DNA of 64,000 bases, taken from NCBI RefSeq assembly GCF_023630205.1, contig NZ_JALPRR010000003.1, positions 496,001-560,000 of the forward strand, given 5' to 3'. This DNA comes from Pontibacter ruber (GTDB lineage Bacteria; Bacteroidota; Bacteroidia; Cytophagales; Hymenobacteraceae). Below, piece after piece: positions 9,181 to 17,664 of this stretch. Position numbers and translations under genes: made by a program. The notes below the pieces were generated by a model. That model searched no databases, had not been told where the DNA came from, and saw nothing but the letters and a program-made list of their open reading frames with translations. Position 1 is the stretch's first letter; each line of letters opens with the position of its first letter.

Positions 9181-9182
9181 AA

Positions 9183-9200
9183 TCTTGGTATTTACCAAGA
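9183..9200. promoter_or_regulatory. 18-bp perfect palindrome, candidate Crp-family operator
   Basis: TCTTGGTA-TT-TACCAAGA begins two bases after the stop of the Crp-type gene and about 55 bp before the DUF4345 start. Its size and symmetry fit a dimeric Crp/Fnr binding site. A CATCTTTG box about 25 bp further on could be the -7 element. Confidence 0.55.
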
Positions 9201-9254
9201 ATAGTCTTTCCGGGACCCGCCATCTTTGTAACAGAAACTTAAACAAAGTATGTT

Positions 9255-9674
9255 ATGAAGACGCAACGAACCGTGGCCCTGGCCTCTAAAGGCTTTATTC
9301 TCCTCTCGGCGCTCAGCCTCTTGTCTGTCAGTGTAATGGCTTTCGCCAACCCGCAGTCTGTGATGGACCTGGTGAACGTGCAGCTAAACAATACCGATGC
9401 CCTCAGCTCCATACGCGGGGTGTACGGTGGTGTAGGTATGACACTCGTTCTAAGCCTGATTTACCTCATGCTGCGCGACACACAAAGCGGCTTGCTGTTT
9501 CTGTGCCTGCTCTGGGGCTTTTATGCCTTGTCACGCACCATCACCATTTTCGCAGAAGGGGCCCTGGGCGACTTCGGTAACCAATGGCTAATGACAGAGT
9601 CGGTGTTTTTTATACTTGCCCTGGCACTGGCGCTGGCAAACAGGAAAGCTGCACCCACTAAAGAGGCTGTTTAA
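9255..9674 (+). CDS. DUF4345 family membrane protein
   Basis: 139 residues with four hydrophobic segments (about 10-30, 58-76, 80-98 and 112-130). The SSIRGVYGGVGM motif between the first two segments is characteristic of DUF4345. It is an inner-membrane protein of unknown function. The stop codon directly abuts the ATG of the DinB gene (TAA-ATG), so the two are co-transcribed and probably coupled. Confidence 0.85.
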   Translation: MKTQRTVALASKGFILLSALSLLSVSVMAFANPQSVMDLVNVQLNNTDALSSIRGVYGGVGMTLVLSLIYLMLRDTQSGLLFLCLLWGFYALSRTITIFAEGALGDFGNQWLMTESVFFILALALALANRKAAPTKEAV

Positions 9675-10268
9675 ATGAAGGCTGTAAGCAAGGAACAGCT
9701 GCTGCGGCGCCTGGAAGACACCGTGGAGCAGCACCTGCAGGAAACGGTTAGCATTTTCCAGAACCTGCCGGAAGATGACCTTTTAAAACCTGCCGCCAAC
9801 GGAGGGTGGAGTATAGCCGCCTGCCTGGCTCACCTCAACAGCTACGGCAACTTTTACCTGCCCCGCATAAAGGCAGGTGTAGCCGGCCAGAAAGGAAAGC
9901 CGGCGGACGCAACCTTCAGGAGCAGCTGGATCGGGCGGTTCTTCATCGGCATGATGGACCCTGCCACCGGTAACAGAAAGTATAAAGCCATTGCCGCGCA
10001 TCTGCCGCCCGCAGACCTGGACGCTTACGCCGTTGTCCGGGAGTTTATACGGCAGCAGGAGGAGCTCCTTTTATGCCTGCGGAGCTGCCAGCACGTCAAC
10101 CTAAACAGCACCCGCATACCGACGTCTGTTTTAAGCTGGCTGTACCTTAAGCTGGGCGATGTGCTGCAGTTTCTGATAGCCCATAACCAAAGGCACCTGC
10201 TACAGGCCAGGAGAAATCTCGCTGGCGAGAGCTCGCAGCTCGTGCCTCCAAATACAAGCTATACTTAA
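9675..10268 (+). CDS. DinB family protein with a REP-derived C-terminal tail
   Basis: 197 residues of a DinB four-helix bundle. GGWSIAACLAHL near residue 40 carries one metal-binding histidine and HNQRHLLQARR near residue 170 carries another. DinB-family proteins often act as thiol-dependent S-transferases, but the substrate here is unknown. The domain normally ends just after the HLLQA helix. Here the frame continues for about 15 residues (AGESSQLVPPNTSYT) encoded by the left arm of a REPIN element at 10219, so the insertion appears to have replaced the native 3' end. It is cytoplasmic and the last gene of the operon. Confidence 0.85.
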   Translation: MKAVSKEQLLRRLEDTVEQHLQETVSIFQNLPEDDLLKPAANGGWSIAACLAHLNSYGNFYLPRIKAGVAGQKGKPADATFRSSWIGRFFIGMMDPATGNRKYKAIAAHLPPADLDAYAVVREFIRQQEELLLCLRSCQHVNLNSTRIPTSVLSWLYLKLGDVLQFLIAHNQRHLLQARRNLAGESSQLVPPNTSYT

Positions 10269-10368
10269 GAAGCGCAAGCATAACTAACAGAAGCCTTTCT
10301 CTCCTATAGCGGGAAATAAAGCTACTTGGAGGTAAAAGGCACGAGCTGCAAGCCCGCGCCAGCGGAAG
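10219..10368. repeat. REPIN-like element overlapping the DinB 3' end
   Basis: The left arm GCTGGCGAGAGCTCGCAGCT and the right arm with GGCACGAGCTGCAAGC and CGCGCCAGC are inverted repeats, with GCCTCC/GGAGGT next to them. The spacer is about 75 bp. Confidence 0.7.
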
Positions 10369-10435
10369 AAGACCAATGCTCGGGCTTATTCAACTAAAAA
10401 ACCACAATCATTTCAAAATCAAACAAAATAAAACT

Positions 10436-11041
10436 ATGAAAAAAGTAATGTTAGCTGCATGTTTTCTTTTTAGTGCCCTTTACTTTACCAGCTGCGAAGA
10501 CGAGGAGCTGAGTAAAAGTACCTTTGCCCTGGAGGAGAGCAGCTCCGTTGTGAAGTGGAAAGGCTACAGCCCGGTTCTGTACCACGACGGCTCCTTTCAG
10601 GTGCAAAGCCAGGATATCCAGGTAGTGGATGGCAAGGTGACTTCCGGCACGTTCACCATTCCGATTGCGAGTATAGAGAACTTCGACTTGCCTGACGAGG
10701 TGAAGCCCGTGTTGCTCAATCACCTCAAGAGCCCCGACTTCTTTAACTTGGCGCTACACCCTACGGCCTCCTTCAACATCACGAAGGTGCAACCGCTTGC
10801 CAGCACAGCGGAGGGGGGCAACTACACCGTTACCGGCGACTTTAGCATGCTCGGGCAGACACACCCGGTCTCGTTTCCGGCCAAAATAAACCTGCAGGGG
10901 GGCAAACTGGAGCTGGAGGCAAGCTTTAAGCTGGACCGAACCAAATGGGGCATGACCTATGCAGCCGATCCTGCGCTGGGCGATCATCACGTCCTGCCGG
11001 AGGTGGACATACAATTCGACCTGACGGCAAACGAGAAGTAA
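10436..11041 (+). CDS. YceI family lipoprotein
   Basis: 201 residues from the ATG at 10436; an upstream in-frame ATG at 10376 would put 20 hydrophilic residues before the signal peptide. The lipobox is FTSC. The YceI barrel is recognisable by SVVKWKG, GTFTIPIASIENFDL, HLKSPDFFNLALHPTASF, GDFSMLGQTHPVSFP and the closing DVQF-like DIQFDLTANEK. YceI proteins bind isoprenoids or amphiphiles in a lipocalin-like barrel. It is expected to be anchored at an envelope membrane. A second YceI without a lipobox lies at 50068. Confidence 0.9.
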   Translation: MKKVMLAACFLFSALYFTSCEDEELSKSTFALEESSSVVKWKGYSPVLYHDGSFQVQSQDIQVVDGKVTSGTFTIPIASIENFDLPDEVKPVLLNHLKSPDFFNLALHPTASFNITKVQPLASTAEGGNYTVTGDFSMLGQTHPVSFPAKINLQGGKLELEASFKLDRTKWGMTYAADPALGDHHVLPEVDIQFDLTANEK

Positions 11042-11064
11042 ATGTACTTGCCTGGAGCAAAGTG

Positions 11065-11112
11065 TAACGTATGATGGGGGCGCCTGCTACAGGCACCCCC
11101 GTCATACGTTAT
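11065..11112 (+). terminator. long hairpin terminator after yceI
   Basis: TAACGTATGA and GGGGGCGCCTG pair with CAGGCACCCCC and TCATACGTTA. The stem is over 20 bp with few mismatches but lacks a strong T run. Confidence 0.65.
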
Positions 11113-11133
11113 AAGGTATGTTGCTGATGCTGT

Positions 11134-11217
11134 GCTGGTGCGGGCTTGCAGCTCGTGTCTTTTCTGCAGTTATACTTTCAGCACGCGTAACAGTACGGGC
11201 TGCAAGCCCGCACCAGC
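11134..11217. repeat. REPIN-like element, compact copy
   Basis: GCTGGTGCGGGCTTGCAGC at the left end is mirrored by GCTGCAAGCCCGCACCAGC at the right end, giving 19-bp perfect inverted termini around a short spacer. Confidence 0.8.
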
Positions 11218-11417
11218 ATGTGCCGACATGTATAAAGCAGGCAGCCATACCACCAGTGCAAAGGCGGTATTGGTATAAACCGGAAGCTCATGAGCAATAT
11301 AACAGGAAAGTATGCAGCTCCTGTTGTTCTGCTCTCATAATCATAAGTTTTGTTGGTATTTAGTTAATAATTAACACATTGCGAGGTAAAATTTGTACAT
11401 TGCCCTATTGTGTAACT

Positions 11418-12617
11418 ATGTCTTTATTCGCTTTACAGGTAATATTGGTAGCGGGAGCTGTGCAGGGTCTTTTACTGTCGGCCATACTGTTTACGCGCAA
11501 AAAAAATGTGCTGGCAAACAGGCTGCTGAGCATGCTCATCCTGCTGGTTTCTTTCCAGTCGGTGCTGGCAGGATTCGACACGCGCGAATTTTTCATGGCT
11601 TTTCCGCACCTGAGCAAGGTGGGGTGGCTGTTGCCCTCCCTTTTCGGCCCCCTGTTGTTTCTGTTTACCAAAAAACTGACGAGCGAGAACCCTGCTTGGA
11701 GAAGATACGAATGGCTGCATTTTACGCCGTTCTTCCTCATCTTCCTCTACCTCCTGCCTTATTACTTGCAGTCGGCAGAAGCGAAAATGGCCTACCTAAA
11801 CGACTTCGAGAAAGCCTCAGAGGATGATTTTGGCGTGCTGAACCAGCTCCTGAACCTGTTGCACCTCAGCTACGGCCTGGCGGCGCTGCTGCTGATCCGC
11901 AAACACGAGCAACGTATACTTCATAACTTCTCTGAGATCAGGAAAGTACGTTTGCGCTGGCTAAAGCAGTTTATAGTGTTGGTCTTTTTTACCATCCTTT
12001 TTGGCGTCACGATCTTCTACGCCCGTAAATGGAACCTGCCTTTCCTGACCGGATTTTACCATTATCATTACCTTGGGGTGATCATCTGCATTTACTGGAT
12101 CGGGTACAAAGCCTTGTCGCAGCCTTCCATTTTCCAGAGGTCCCTGGCCCTGACCGCTGTTCCGCAGCCTGCCGTAGTACCGGAGCCTGAAGCACCGGAA
12201 GACACGGCACCGCCAGTAGCGACGAAGTATGAACGCTCTGGAATAAGCGAAGAAGCTGTGGATGCCTACCTGTTGCAACTGCTGGAATACATGCAGGAGC
12301 AGAAGCCTTACCAGAACAGCGACCTGACGATACAGGAGCTGGCGGAGGCGATTGGTATGGCAAAGCACCATTTGTCGCGTGTAATAAACGAGCGGCTGGG
12401 GAAAAACTTTTTTGAGTTTGTGAATGAGTACCGGGTAAATGAAGCCAAACGCCTGCTGGTGCACCCGAATTTCAGCCACTACACCACGCTGGCAATTGCC
12501 ATGGAAGCCGGATTCAACTCGAAAGCTACCTTCAACGCGGTCTTCAAAAAGCTTACCTCTATGACCCCTACCGCTTATGCGGCACAGGAGAAAGCTGCCG
12601 CGGCACATCCGGCCTGA
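11418..12617 (+). CDS. membrane-bound AraC family transcriptional regulator
   Basis: 399 residues from the ATG at 11418 (MSLFALQVILVAG); the longer frame adds 13 atypical residues. The N-terminal half has about seven hydrophobic helices. A Pro-rich linker (about 245-265) follows, and then an AraC two-HTH domain (DLTIQELAEAIGMAKHHLSRVINE and FNSKATFNAVFKKLTSMTPTAY). This 7TM-AraC architecture is common in Bacteroidota and suggests that a signal sensed at the inner membrane is passed to DNA. No neighbouring target is obvious; the closest downstream gene is the exported HExxH protein. Confidence 0.9.
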   Translation: MSLFALQVILVAGAVQGLLLSAILFTRKKNVLANRLLSMLILLVSFQSVLAGFDTREFFMAFPHLSKVGWLLPSLFGPLLFLFTKKLTSENPAWRRYEWLHFTPFFLIFLYLLPYYLQSAEAKMAYLNDFEKASEDDFGVLNQLLNLLHLSYGLAALLLIRKHEQRILHNFSEIRKVRLRWLKQFIVLVFFTILFGVTIFYARKWNLPFLTGFYHYHYLGVIICIYWIGYKALSQPSIFQRSLALTAVPQPAVVPEPEAPEDTAPPVATKYERSGISEEAVDAYLLQLLEYMQEQKPYQNSDLTIQELAEAIGMAKHHLSRVINERLGKNFFEFVNEYRVNEAKRLLVHPNFSHYTTLAIAMEAGFNSKATFNAVFKKLTSMTPTAYAAQEKAAAAHPA

Positions 12618-12749
12618 AATCTTCTGCTCACAAGCATTTTTTTCTCAAACTACCTGTCCAGACTTAGCGGATAAGACGCATTCCTGCCTGCTGGTGCATT
12701 CTTTTGCATCATGTTAGATCATCATACTTCCTTTTTTAAACCTATCACT

Positions 12750-14120
12750 ATGAGAAAAGTATCTTACCTCACGCTCATGCTATGCCTGCTTTTATCCTTC
12801 AGAAGCCTGCAGGCACAGGACACCACCACCTATAAGCTGCGCCTGTCGCTTTCCCTGCTAGACCTTCCGCAGCAAACCGACCTGCCCCAGCGCTATCCGT
12901 CCATGCAACAGAGTACCGAGCTCAGCAACAACCTCTACGACCTGGGTTTCTGGGGGATAAACGGCCTAGGCAACAAGCTGGTAAAAGTGGACCATACCAG
13001 CAGCACTAAGGGTAGAGCTTTCCTGAACAAATCGGTGAAGTACCTGCTCAGCCTCGGCTTTGTAAAGTATGGCAGCGAACTACCCATACCCCTGGGCGTG
13101 TGGGCGCATGAAGAGTATCACCGGGTGGTGCTTGGCGTGAACGGCGTATCTTCTAAAAATGGTAACTGGCTGCCCAACCGCTGGGATGGGACCGTTTACG
13201 GAGTTACGGATGCAGAACTTACAAACCTGAAAGCAAACAACCTGAACGGGCTGCTCTACTCGTATGTGGCAGGGGTGCAGTCAGAGAACCTGAGCACCCA
13301 AACCAACCTCCTCAACGATTTTTACAACAAGCGCAGCTTCTATAAAAATGCGCTGTACCTTTACAATGCCTATTATACCTGGGATTACCTGAAGTTCTCT
13401 GCCAGCCCGGCCAGCGACGATGTAAAACAGGACGTACCGCAGCATGAAAATGCCGACCCACGTGAACGCGATTATGCTGGCTCTGATCTTACTGCCTGGG
13501 CCTACGATATGTTCAACCCTGACCTGCCGTACACCAGCCGTGATCCGTTTCCGGGAGGGGAGGGCGTTAACCGCAGAGTAGGCTACAGCGATCTTACGGA
13601 GGAGGCCCAGGATTTCCTGCAGAAACAGAAACGGCTCTCCCTAATCAATTTTGCGAATCCGGCTATCTTATTTGTAAACCGCATCCGCATAAGTCCCGAG
13701 CTTTCCTTTATCTTTTTCGGCCAGTATGTGCCCACGCATTTCGGTAACGATGTGGCCCTGCAACTGCCCGTAAAGTATAAACAATACAACGTACTGCTTG
13801 GCCTGCATAGGTACCAGAACCGCCAGCACACGTACCCGGGCCTGAACCTGGCCCTGGCTGATCTGCCACTCGGTACGCAGGGGCGCTGGCATACCAGTGT
13901 AGCCCTGCAGGGCTGGAAGCAGCCGGCTCAGCAAAGCTTTTACGACGAAAGCAGCAAGCTCGGCGGGGCAGCCGAACTCAGCATGAAGTATAGCCTGGGC
14001 AGCCATTTTGCCTCTTTCGTAACAGTGGCCGGCAAAACAGAAGGCTGGCAATTGGGTAGTCCTTACCTGAAAGACAACCTGAGCCTGCGGGCAGGAATCA
14101 GCTTTGATGTGTTGGAGTAA
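12750..14120 (+). CDS. exported protein with HExxH motif, possibly outer-membrane associated
   Basis: 456 residues from the ATG at 12750, directly before a signal peptide ending LQAQD. An in-frame ATG at 12711 would add 13 residues. WAHEEYHRVVLG near residue 125 contains HEEYH, which fits HExxH, the zinc site of many metalloproteases. The last 150 residues have alternating aromatic/hydrophobic strands (FIFFGQYVPTHF, YNVLLGLHRYQN, LSLRAGISFDVLE) that look like an outer-membrane barrel or beta-rich domain. No family was recognised. Whether it is an active protease is uncertain, because no third ligand could be placed. Confidence 0.7.
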   Translation: MRKVSYLTLMLCLLLSFRSLQAQDTTTYKLRLSLSLLDLPQQTDLPQRYPSMQQSTELSNNLYDLGFWGINGLGNKLVKVDHTSSTKGRAFLNKSVKYLLSLGFVKYGSELPIPLGVWAHEEYHRVVLGVNGVSSKNGNWLPNRWDGTVYGVTDAELTNLKANNLNGLLYSYVAGVQSENLSTQTNLLNDFYNKRSFYKNALYLYNAYYTWDYLKFSASPASDDVKQDVPQHENADPRERDYAGSDLTAWAYDMFNPDLPYTSRDPFPGGEGVNRRVGYSDLTEEAQDFLQKQKRLSLINFANPAILFVNRIRISPELSFIFFGQYVPTHFGNDVALQLPVKYKQYNVLLGLHRYQNRQHTYPGLNLALADLPLGTQGRWHTSVALQGWKQPAQQSFYDESSKLGGAAELSMKYSLGSHFASFVTVAGKTEGWQLGSPYLKDNLSLRAGISFDVLE

Positions 14121-14127
14121 AAAAACG

Positions 14128-14155
14128 TTGGCGCGAGCTTGCAGCTCGTGCCTTC
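14128..14155. repeat. REP half-element
   Basis: GGCGCGAGCTTGCAGCTCGT follows the stop of the HExxH gene, with a run of A before it. It may double as a terminator hairpin. Confidence 0.6.
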
Positions 14156-14244
14156 ACTATTCAGGCGTCTGAAAGTCCCGCGAACGTCTGACGCAACACA
14201 GTTGCTTTCTTCGTAACTCAGATGCCCGTAGGAGCTGCGCACGC

Positions 14245-14531
14245 TGCGAGGTCTGGGCATCCATTCATTCCGGCTTTCCTGGTTGAGTTCGGCTATACTT
14301 AGTCCCCCTTTGAAGGGGGGAGGGGGATGTTTATTGTTTGGAAGTATACGGCTTCTGCTCCTTCAGCAGTACGCCGGGATTATTGTCTTTGGCCCGGAAG
14401 GTGAGGTGCACGTGGCGGGGCATGATGCACCATGCATAGACCTCCAATCCTTTGTGCTCTCGGCAAAAGTCCAGACTATCGGTAAGTACAGCAAAGTGTT
14501 CCTCCCGCATGAACACGTCTATCCGGTACAC
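14245..14531 (-). pseudogene. RAYT (REP-associated transposase) remnant, copy 1
   Basis: The minus strand from 14531 encodes MYRIDVFMREEHFAV, then YAWCIMPRHVHLTF, the HUH (HVHL) motif of Y1-type RAYT transposases, then LLKEQKPYTSKQ and a stop. After a G/C-rich insert (14301-14330), the family sequence resumes in another frame (ELNQESRNEWM). The C-terminal half with the catalytic tyrosine is absent. It is a dead fragment of the transposase family that mobilises REP palindromes such as those scattered here. Confidence 0.7.
14301..14330. repeat. G/C-rich dispersed palindrome inside RAYT remnant 1
   Basis: CCCCCTTTGAAGGGGG followed by AGGGGGATG. The same unit sits at the matching place in RAYT remnant 2 (31580-31607). 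Confidence 0.65.
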
Positions 14532-14838
14532 TACCGCTAAAGTTACTAAGTATAACCCCTTTTTGTTTGCTGGTCTTCCTGGTCAGGTAAATAGGGTTGC
14601 CTTGCAGAATTAAAGAAGACCTCTCACCAACCCCGGATCATCATTAACTAATTCATTGTAGATTTTATCAGGAAAATAGAAAGCGTGTAACAGTCACTTT
14701 AATACAATCTTCGTAAAAATTATATTAAATATTGTATGGATTATGAATCTATACTTGAACCTCTGCCTGCTTTAAAAGCGGCTCCTGCTTCTCACCCCGA
14801 GTTTATTCCCATAAAACAACTCAATATTTAAAGCAACT
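14532..14838. other. AT-rich intergenic region
   Basis: No gene seen. The last 100 bases are AT-rich and should hold the promoter of the lipoprotein at 14839. Confidence 0.5.
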
Positions 14839-15495
14839 ATGAAAGCACTCTCTTTATTAAAAGCTGCCTTATTGTTTGTAGCCATTCCTTTCCTGTTTGG
14901 CTGTGAGAAGGAGACTTTGTCTGAGCTGAAAATAACCACTGAAAACCAGCTTGGTAAAACCGGCAAAGGGGTTGAAAAGCCATTAAAAGGAAAAATGATC
15001 TCCTCCACTTACCTTGAAGGTGATACAGCATCAGGCTGGGCTGATAACAACCTGTTGCCGGCCTGGCTCTACGGATCAGGGGAAGGAAACGCGACGCATA
15101 TAGGCAAATACACCGCTTACTTTAGCCAATATGCCACAACTGTTGAACAAAATGTTGCCTATGTTACAGGGGTTCCGGTTACTATGTTCTTCAGGGAAGA
15201 GCTACTGGAGAATTTTTCGGAGGCTGAGGTAGACTTGATGGAAGAACTGGAAGTCAGCATTGTCCTGGTAGATAAGCATGGTAATTCCATCTGGGGCATA
15301 CGTTTTCCGGAAACAAGAGCTGTTGACCCGGAGATAGTTGAAGATGCTCCGGTTTACCAGAAATTGAAAATAGTAGGGGGAACAGGCAGGTTTGCAGAGG
15401 CTTCAGGTCAATTTACACTTGAAGGCTTTTCTGATCTTAGCTTCTCAGGTCCTGGCTTGGGCAGGCTTGAGATCAACGGGGTGCTTGTGTATTGA
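14839..15495 (+). CDS. lipoprotein with allene-oxide-cyclase-barrel-like C-terminus
   Basis: 218 residues with lipobox LFGC followed by EKE. The C-terminal half contains KLKIVGGTGRFAEASGQFTL, a pattern found in allene-oxide-cyclase-barrel and dirigent-type small beta barrels, where it forms the G-G-T-G-x-F turn. The middle region has no recognisable motif. The ATG at 14839 directly precedes the signal peptide. It is monocistronic. Catalysis is not implied, since bacterial members are of unknown function. Confidence 0.7.
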   Translation: MKALSLLKAALLFVAIPFLFGCEKETLSELKITTENQLGKTGKGVEKPLKGKMISSTYLEGDTASGWADNNLLPAWLYGSGEGNATHIGKYTAYFSQYATTVEQNVAYVTGVPVTMFFREELLENFSEAEVDLMEELEVSIVLVDKHGNSIWGIRFPETRAVDPEIVEDAPVYQKLKIVGGTGRFAEASGQFTLEGFSDLSFSGPGLGRLEINGVLVY

Positions 15496-15623
15496 GAACA
15501 TCTGGTTTTACTTATTCTGATAAGGTGCTCAAGCCCGTGTTTATATTCGGCTAACCAATGAATAAGGACATGTGCCGGCTGATGATGGAGTTATGCTGCT
15601 AACATTATTAAATTTCTTAACCC

Positions 15624-17390
15624 ATGAAATTAGGCTTCTCTTTGCTCTTTGCTGCTCTCATCGTGTGGACTACCTGCAGAGCGAATACTTCTAAAAACAT
15701 CGCCGCTCGTCAGGGGCAGCAGACCCAGCAGGACTCCACAAAGCTTCTTGTCCAGCTGGTGAAGGACGCTTCGGAGCAGGTCCGCAAGAACGGAGAGAAG
15801 GCCTTTACAGAATTCCGGGAGAAAGGCAGCCGCTGGCGCAAAGGCGAGACCTACATCTTCGTGCTCGATACCAAGGGCAACATGCTCGTGCACAACGATC
15901 CGGAAATGGAAAACAAAAACCAGCTTCAGTTAAAGGATATCAACGGCAAACCAATCGTGCGGGGCCTCATCAGTGCCGCCACCACACAGCCCGACAAGCC
16001 CGAAGGCTGGTATCATTACGAGTGGCCGGTGCCGGGTGGGCTGCTGCCCCGCTGGAAGAGCAGCTACGTGCGGCTGGTAAAGGCGCCTTCGGGTAAAAGC
16101 TATGTGGTGGGCAGCGGCATGTACAACGACCGCATGGAGCGCGCGTTTGTAGTGGACCTGGTTACAAAAGGCGTGGCAGAAGTAGAGCAGCATGGCGAGG
16201 CAGCCTACAAAACCTTTCACGACCCCACAGGCCCTTACCTGGCCAAGGATGCCTATATCTTCGTCTTCACCATGGAAGGTGTCGAGATCGTGAACCCGGC
16301 CTTTCCGACGGTAGAGGGCAACAACAACTACGACATGAAGGACGCGGAGGGCAAGTACCTGGTCCGGGAGATTCTCAAAACAGCGACCACCAAAGGAGCC
16401 GGATGGGTAGATTATATGTGGCCCAAGCCGGGCGAGAGCATCCCAACCCAGAAATCTGCTTTTGTGCACCTGGCCAACATGCCGAACGGGAAACAGGTGG
16501 TAGTGGGTTGCGGCGTATACCTGGCCGATGCACCGAAGGCAAAAGTTGTTCAAACGAAAATGTCTGCAACAGAGCTGATGACGCTTGTGCGCCAGGCAGC
16601 GGCCGAGCTTGAAAAGCGGGGCGAAAAAGCCTTCCCGGACTTCAGCAAAAAAGGCTCGAAGTGGTACCAGGATGATACATACCTCTTTGTGAACAAATTA
16701 AACGGGGGCAGGGTCTTTCTTGCTACACAGCCGCAGACCGCGGGGCAGCAGGACACCAGCAGGACAGATGCAGTGGGCAGGCCTGTTGTAAAAATGTTCA
16801 CGAGTGCAACTGCCTCTCCAGAAGGAGAAGGCTGGGTGCACTACGAGTTCCCGAAGCCCGGCGACATCTTCCCGACCTGGAAATCCAGCTTTGTGAAGCG
16901 GATTACTTTCCCCTCAGGTGAGCAGTATATTGTTGGCAGCGGCATCTATAACATGCAGATGGACAAAACCTTCATAGAGGATGTCGTGAACCGGGCTGCT
17001 GCCCTGGTGGAGAAGCAGGGCAAAGGAGCCTTTGATCAGCTGCGCGACAAGAAGGGTCCTTTCTATTTCATGGATACCTATGTGTTCGTAGAGAGCCCGG
17101 AAGGCGTAGAACTGGCTAACACGGCACAACCCAGCCTGGAAGGCAGAAACCTGATCAAAGAAAAAGACCTGAAAGGAAAACTTATGGTTCGCGATTACAT
17201 TGATGCTGCCATGAAGAATGGCGCTGCCTGGGTAGATTACTACTGGTACAAGCCCGGCGAGAATACGCCTGCCCGAAAGCGCTCCTACGTGAAAAAGGTA
17301 CAGCATGGGAATGAAACCTACATTATCGGTTCCGGCTATTACCCGGCCGAAGAAGCGAAAGGCGCCAGGGCAGGAGGCACCCGGGAGTAG
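15624..17390 (+). CDS. exported protein with four tandem Cache domains
   Basis: 588 residues with an N-terminal signal sequence; the cysteine at about residue 18 has a poor lipobox. Four repeats of about 135 residues follow. Each has a helix with V-x-x-x-G-x-x-AF, then a TYIFV/AYIFV/TYLFV/TYVFV strand, a GKP-V-R or GK-LVR motif, a G-W-V-x-Y-x-W/F-x-KPG motif and a closing YVVGSG/VVVGCG/YIVGSG/YIIGSG. These are single-Cache (sCache_2-type) sensor folds, usually joined to receptors or kinases. Here there is no TM or output domain after them. Repeats 1 and 3 resemble each other, as do 2 and 4, so the gene probably arose by duplication of a pair. It may be a periplasmic small-molecule binder. Confidence 0.85.
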   Translation: MKLGFSLLFAALIVWTTCRANTSKNIAARQGQQTQQDSTKLLVQLVKDASEQVRKNGEKAFTEFREKGSRWRKGETYIFVLDTKGNMLVHNDPEMENKNQLQLKDINGKPIVRGLISAATTQPDKPEGWYHYEWPVPGGLLPRWKSSYVRLVKAPSGKSYVVGSGMYNDRMERAFVVDLVTKGVAEVEQHGEAAYKTFHDPTGPYLAKDAYIFVFTMEGVEIVNPAFPTVEGNNNYDMKDAEGKYLVREILKTATTKGAGWVDYMWPKPGESIPTQKSAFVHLANMPNGKQVVVGCGVYLADAPKAKVVQTKMSATELMTLVRQAAAELEKRGEKAFPDFSKKGSKWYQDDTYLFVNKLNGGRVFLATQPQTAGQQDTSRTDAVGRPVVKMFTSATASPEGEGWVHYEFPKPGDIFPTWKSSFVKRITFPSGEQYIVGSGIYNMQMDKTFIEDVVNRAAALVEKQGKGAFDQLRDKKGPFYFMDTYVFVESPEGVELANTAQPSLEGRNLIKEKDLKGKLMVRDYIDAAMKNGAAWVDYYWYKPGENTPARKRSYVKKVQHGNETYIIGSGYYPAEEAKGARAGGTRE

Positions 17391-17493
17391 GACAGATACT
17401 AGCTACGGATTACGGATTATTGATGGGTTGCTTCATCCCATGGCAATAGAAATCAACTATAAAACTATACTTCCAACAATACCTATAGCCTGA

Positions 17494-17523
17494 ATTCCCC
17501 TCCTGAGAGGGATAGGGGTGTGT
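17494..17523. repeat. G/C-rich dispersed palindrome
   Basis: CCCCTCCTGAGAGGGATAGG type unit, the same family as those at 14301, 31580, 49033, 51485 and 63966. The rest of 17391-17664 holds no gene. Confidence 0.55.
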
Positions 17524-17664
17524 TACTCCCTTTCCTGTTTTGGAGTTAGAGGCCCTTGATAAGAGGTGAGAGCCCGGGAAGCTAAAACAAGGCAACTACA
17601 GAACGATAACCGGTAACGTGACGAAGACTGAAAATCTCCCTGCCTTGCTGATCAAAAAGAACCC

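Noticed and set aside
11118..11363. 81-codon plus-strand ORF
   Set aside because: It runs through a REPIN element and has no protein-like features.
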